Below are positions 24,320-25,887 of a stretch of 25,887 bases of DNA, piece after piece. The DNA is taken from NCBI GenBank assembly GCA_015222795.1, contig JADFVY010000222.1, forward strand, positions 1 through 25,887, in the 5' to 3' direction. A program made the translations under genes and the position numbers. Within the stretch, counting starts at the first letter, position 1. Every line of letters begins with the position of its first letter. The notes under the pieces were generated by a model. It ran no database searches and had not been told where the DNA came from. It saw nothing but the letters and a program-made list of their open reading frames with translations. The stretch is from Pseudomonadota bacterium. GTDB taxonomy: Bacteria; Pseudomonadota; Alphaproteobacteria; UBA8366; JADFVY01.

Positions 24320-25237
24320 ATGGAACAACTGATAGGCCTGCCGGAAGGTGGCGAATCCGTTATTATCGACGCCACCGACGCCACCTTCGTTGAAGAGGTG
24401 ATCGAGGCCAGCAAGACCGTGCCGGTGATCGTGGATTTCTGGGCCGCCTGGTGCGGGCCCTGCAAGCAATTGACGCCGATGCTGGAAAAAGCGGTCAAGG
24501 CCGCGGCTGGCAAGGTCAAGCTGGTCAAGGTCAATACCGACGAAAACCAGGCGGTGGCACAGCAGTTACAGGTTCAATCCTTGCCGACGGTTTACGGTTT
24601 CGTCGACGGCAAGGGCGTGGACGGTTTCATGGGCGCGCAGCCGGAATCGAAGATCAAGGAATTCATCGAAAAGATGATTCAGGCCGGCGGCGGGCAGACC
24701 GGGCCGTCCCCGGTGGATCAGGCGCTGGAACAGGCGGGCGCGGCGCTGACGAGCGGCGACGCGGCAGCGGCTGGCGCTATCTACGGGCAGATCCTGCAGC
24801 ACGATCCCGAGGAGATCCGCGCCATGGCGGGCCTGGCCAACTGCTTGCTGAAGGAAGGCCGGATAGACGACGCCAGGGCCGCGCTGGATTCCGTTCCCGC
24901 GGCCAAGGCGAACGACCCGGAAATCGCCGCGGTGCGTTCCGCCATCGATCTCGCCACCAGCACGGCCGGGCTTAGCGGCGATACGGCGGAATTGCGGGCG
25001 AAGGTGGAGGCCGCCCCGGCGGACCATCAGGCGCGGCTGGATCTGGCGCTGGCGCTGTACGCCGCAAACGACGCCGCCGGCGCGATCGACGAACTTCTGG
25101 AGATCATCCGGCGCGACCGGGAATGGAACGACGAGGAAGCCCGCAAGCAACTGATCAAGATATTCGAGGCGCTGGGACCGGCCGATCCGCTGGTTATGGA
25201 ATCGCGCCGCAAATTGTCGTCCATATTGTTCTCATGA
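24320..25237 (+). CDS. cnoX: CnoX/YbbN-type thioredoxin-fold chaperone with TPR tail
   Basis: A 305-residue cytosolic protein. Residues about 15-115 form a thioredoxin domain with VPVIVDFWAAWCGPCKQLTP; Cys45 and Cys48 give an intact CGPC site, unlike E. coli CnoX, which lacks the first cysteine. SLPTVYGF supplies the cis-proline. Residues about 125-305 are TPR-like helices (QALEQAGAALTSGDAAAAGA and later LDLALALYAANDAAGAIDEL). CnoX proteins hold unfolded or oxidised clients and hand them to GroEL; here a redox-active form is likely. The ATG at 24320, preceded by AAGGA, was preferred to a TTG at 24308. Its stop overlaps the LON-domain gene as ATGA. Confidence 0.92.
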   Translation: MEQLIGLPEGGESVIIDATDATFVEEVIEASKTVPVIVDFWAAWCGPCKQLTPMLEKAVKAAAGKVKLVKVNTDENQAVAQQLQVQSLPTVYGFVDGKGVDGFMGAQPESKIKEFIEKMIQAGGGQTGPSPVDQALEQAGAALTSGDAAAAGAIYGQILQHDPEEIRAMAGLANCLLKEGRIDDARAALDSVPAAKANDPEIAAVRSAIDLATSTAGLSGDTAELRAKVEAAPADHQARLDLALALYAANDAAGAIDELLEIIRRDREWNDEEARKQLIKIFEALGPADPLVMESRRKLSSILFS

Positions 25238-25887
25238 GCCCGTTCAACCCGCAATTCCAGGACCTCCCGGCGGCCATTCCGGTGTTTCCGCTGCCCGAGG
25301 TCCTTCTGTTGCCGGGCGGAATGCTGCCATTGAACATTTTCGAGCCGCGCTACCTTGCCATGGTGCAGGCGGCGATTCAGACCGACCGCATGATCGGCAT
25401 GGTGCAGCCGCTGTCGACCGAAGGTTTGACGGGCAACCCGGCGCTATACGATACCGGTTGCGCCGGGCGCATCAGCCGATTCGAGGAAACACCGGACGGG
25501 CGCATCCTGGTTTCGCTCAAGGGAGTCTGCCGCTTCGACATCGCCGGGGAGATGGCGCCGCGAAACGGCTATCGTTGCGTGGAGACCGACTGGTCGCCCT
25601 ATGAAGCCGATCTCATGCCCGGTTCGGGCGTTTGCCTGGACCGCGGGCGCCTGTTCCCGGCCCTGCGCGGATATTTCAGGCAGCATGGGATCGAGGCCGA
25701 TTGGGAAACCCTGGGCGAGGCGCCGGACGAACGGCTGGTGACATGCCTTTCGATGATCTGCCCCTTCGGCGCGTCCGAAAAACAGGCGCTGCTGGAGGCG
25801 CCGGATGCCCATGGGCGGGCGGAAATACTGACAACCCTGATTGAAATGGACACGGGCGAGCATGATTGCAGCCCGGTGCGCCAGTAA
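25234..25887 (+). CDS. LON substrate-binding (N-terminal) domain protein
   Basis: A 217-residue cytosolic protein made only of the N-terminal substrate-recognition domain of Lon protease, without ATPase or peptidase parts. IPVFPLPEVLLLPGGMLPLN then IFEPRYLAMVQAA (residues 15-48) is the diagnostic opening, and GCAGRISRFEETPDGRILVS and LKGVCRFDI continue the fold; a helical tail contains LVTCLSMICPFGASEKQALL. Freestanding copies are common in alphaproteobacteria directly after the CnoX gene, with which it overlaps by 4 bases. A role as adaptor in protein quality control is inferred, not shown. The stop codon ends exactly at the window edge. Confidence 0.92.
   Translation: MSPFNPQFQDLPAAIPVFPLPEVLLLPGGMLPLNIFEPRYLAMVQAAIQTDRMIGMVQPLSTEGLTGNPALYDTGCAGRISRFEETPDGRILVSLKGVCRFDIAGEMAPRNGYRCVETDWSPYEADLMPGSGVCLDRGRLFPALRGYFRQHGIEADWETLGEAPDERLVTCLSMICPFGASEKQALLEAPDAHGRAEILTTLIEMDTGEHDCSPVRQ

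Overview
The window looks like a chromosomal segment of a GC-rich alphaproteobacterium, probably of the Rhodospirillales type. The evidence is the gene order: hemC-hemD-membrane protein-HemY running opposite to tsaD-gpsA; a DUF1674/htpX/rsmB/rpe/heparinase/purH block; the 1,600-residue NAD-glutamate dehydrogenase; and a CnoX/LON-domain pair. Most genes are housekeeping. No phage, CRISPR array or complete insertion sequence is visible.

Layout. Bases 19-4718 (minus strand) form a tetrapyrrole operon: hemC, hemD, a membrane-anchored coiled-coil protein with a helix-turn-helix-like head, and HemY. Bases 4811-6873 (plus) carry tsaD and gpsA, with a secreted nuclease converging on gpsA. Bases 7407-7908 hold a DUF1674 (SdhAF4-like) gene and the wreck of an htpX protease gene. 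Bases 7956-13310 (plus) carry rsmB, rpe, a heparinase II/III-like gene and purH. Bases 13328-16514 (minus) carry an MFS transporter, an FAD reductase with a probable frameshift, a candidate antitoxin and a zeta-like toxin/kinase. Bases 16539-16801 are a 263-bp structured inverted-repeat element. After it come a YbjQ-family gene (plus), the giant glutamate dehydrogenase (minus), a two-gene membrane/secreted operon of unknown role (minus), tRNA-Gly(GCC) with its own promoter and terminator (minus), and finally a ProX-type deacylase, CnoX and a LON-domain protein (plus).

The most unusual content is the 263-bp element. It has perfect 32-bp terminal inverted repeats and two nested internal hairpins. 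A diverged copy of its end lies at bases 4-35 and supplies the hemY stop codon. Each end of the full copy forms a plausible outward promoter with its flanking bases, pointing at the MFS gene on one side and the YbjQ gene on the other. Other noteworthy points are the htpX remnant, which keeps only the two ends of the protein; a likely one-base insertion in a run of five G that fuses the FAD reductase frame through the antitoxin region; and a candidate toxin-antitoxin pair whose antitoxin frame is hidden by that fusion.

All calls rest on reading translated sequence and motifs. No database search was possible.
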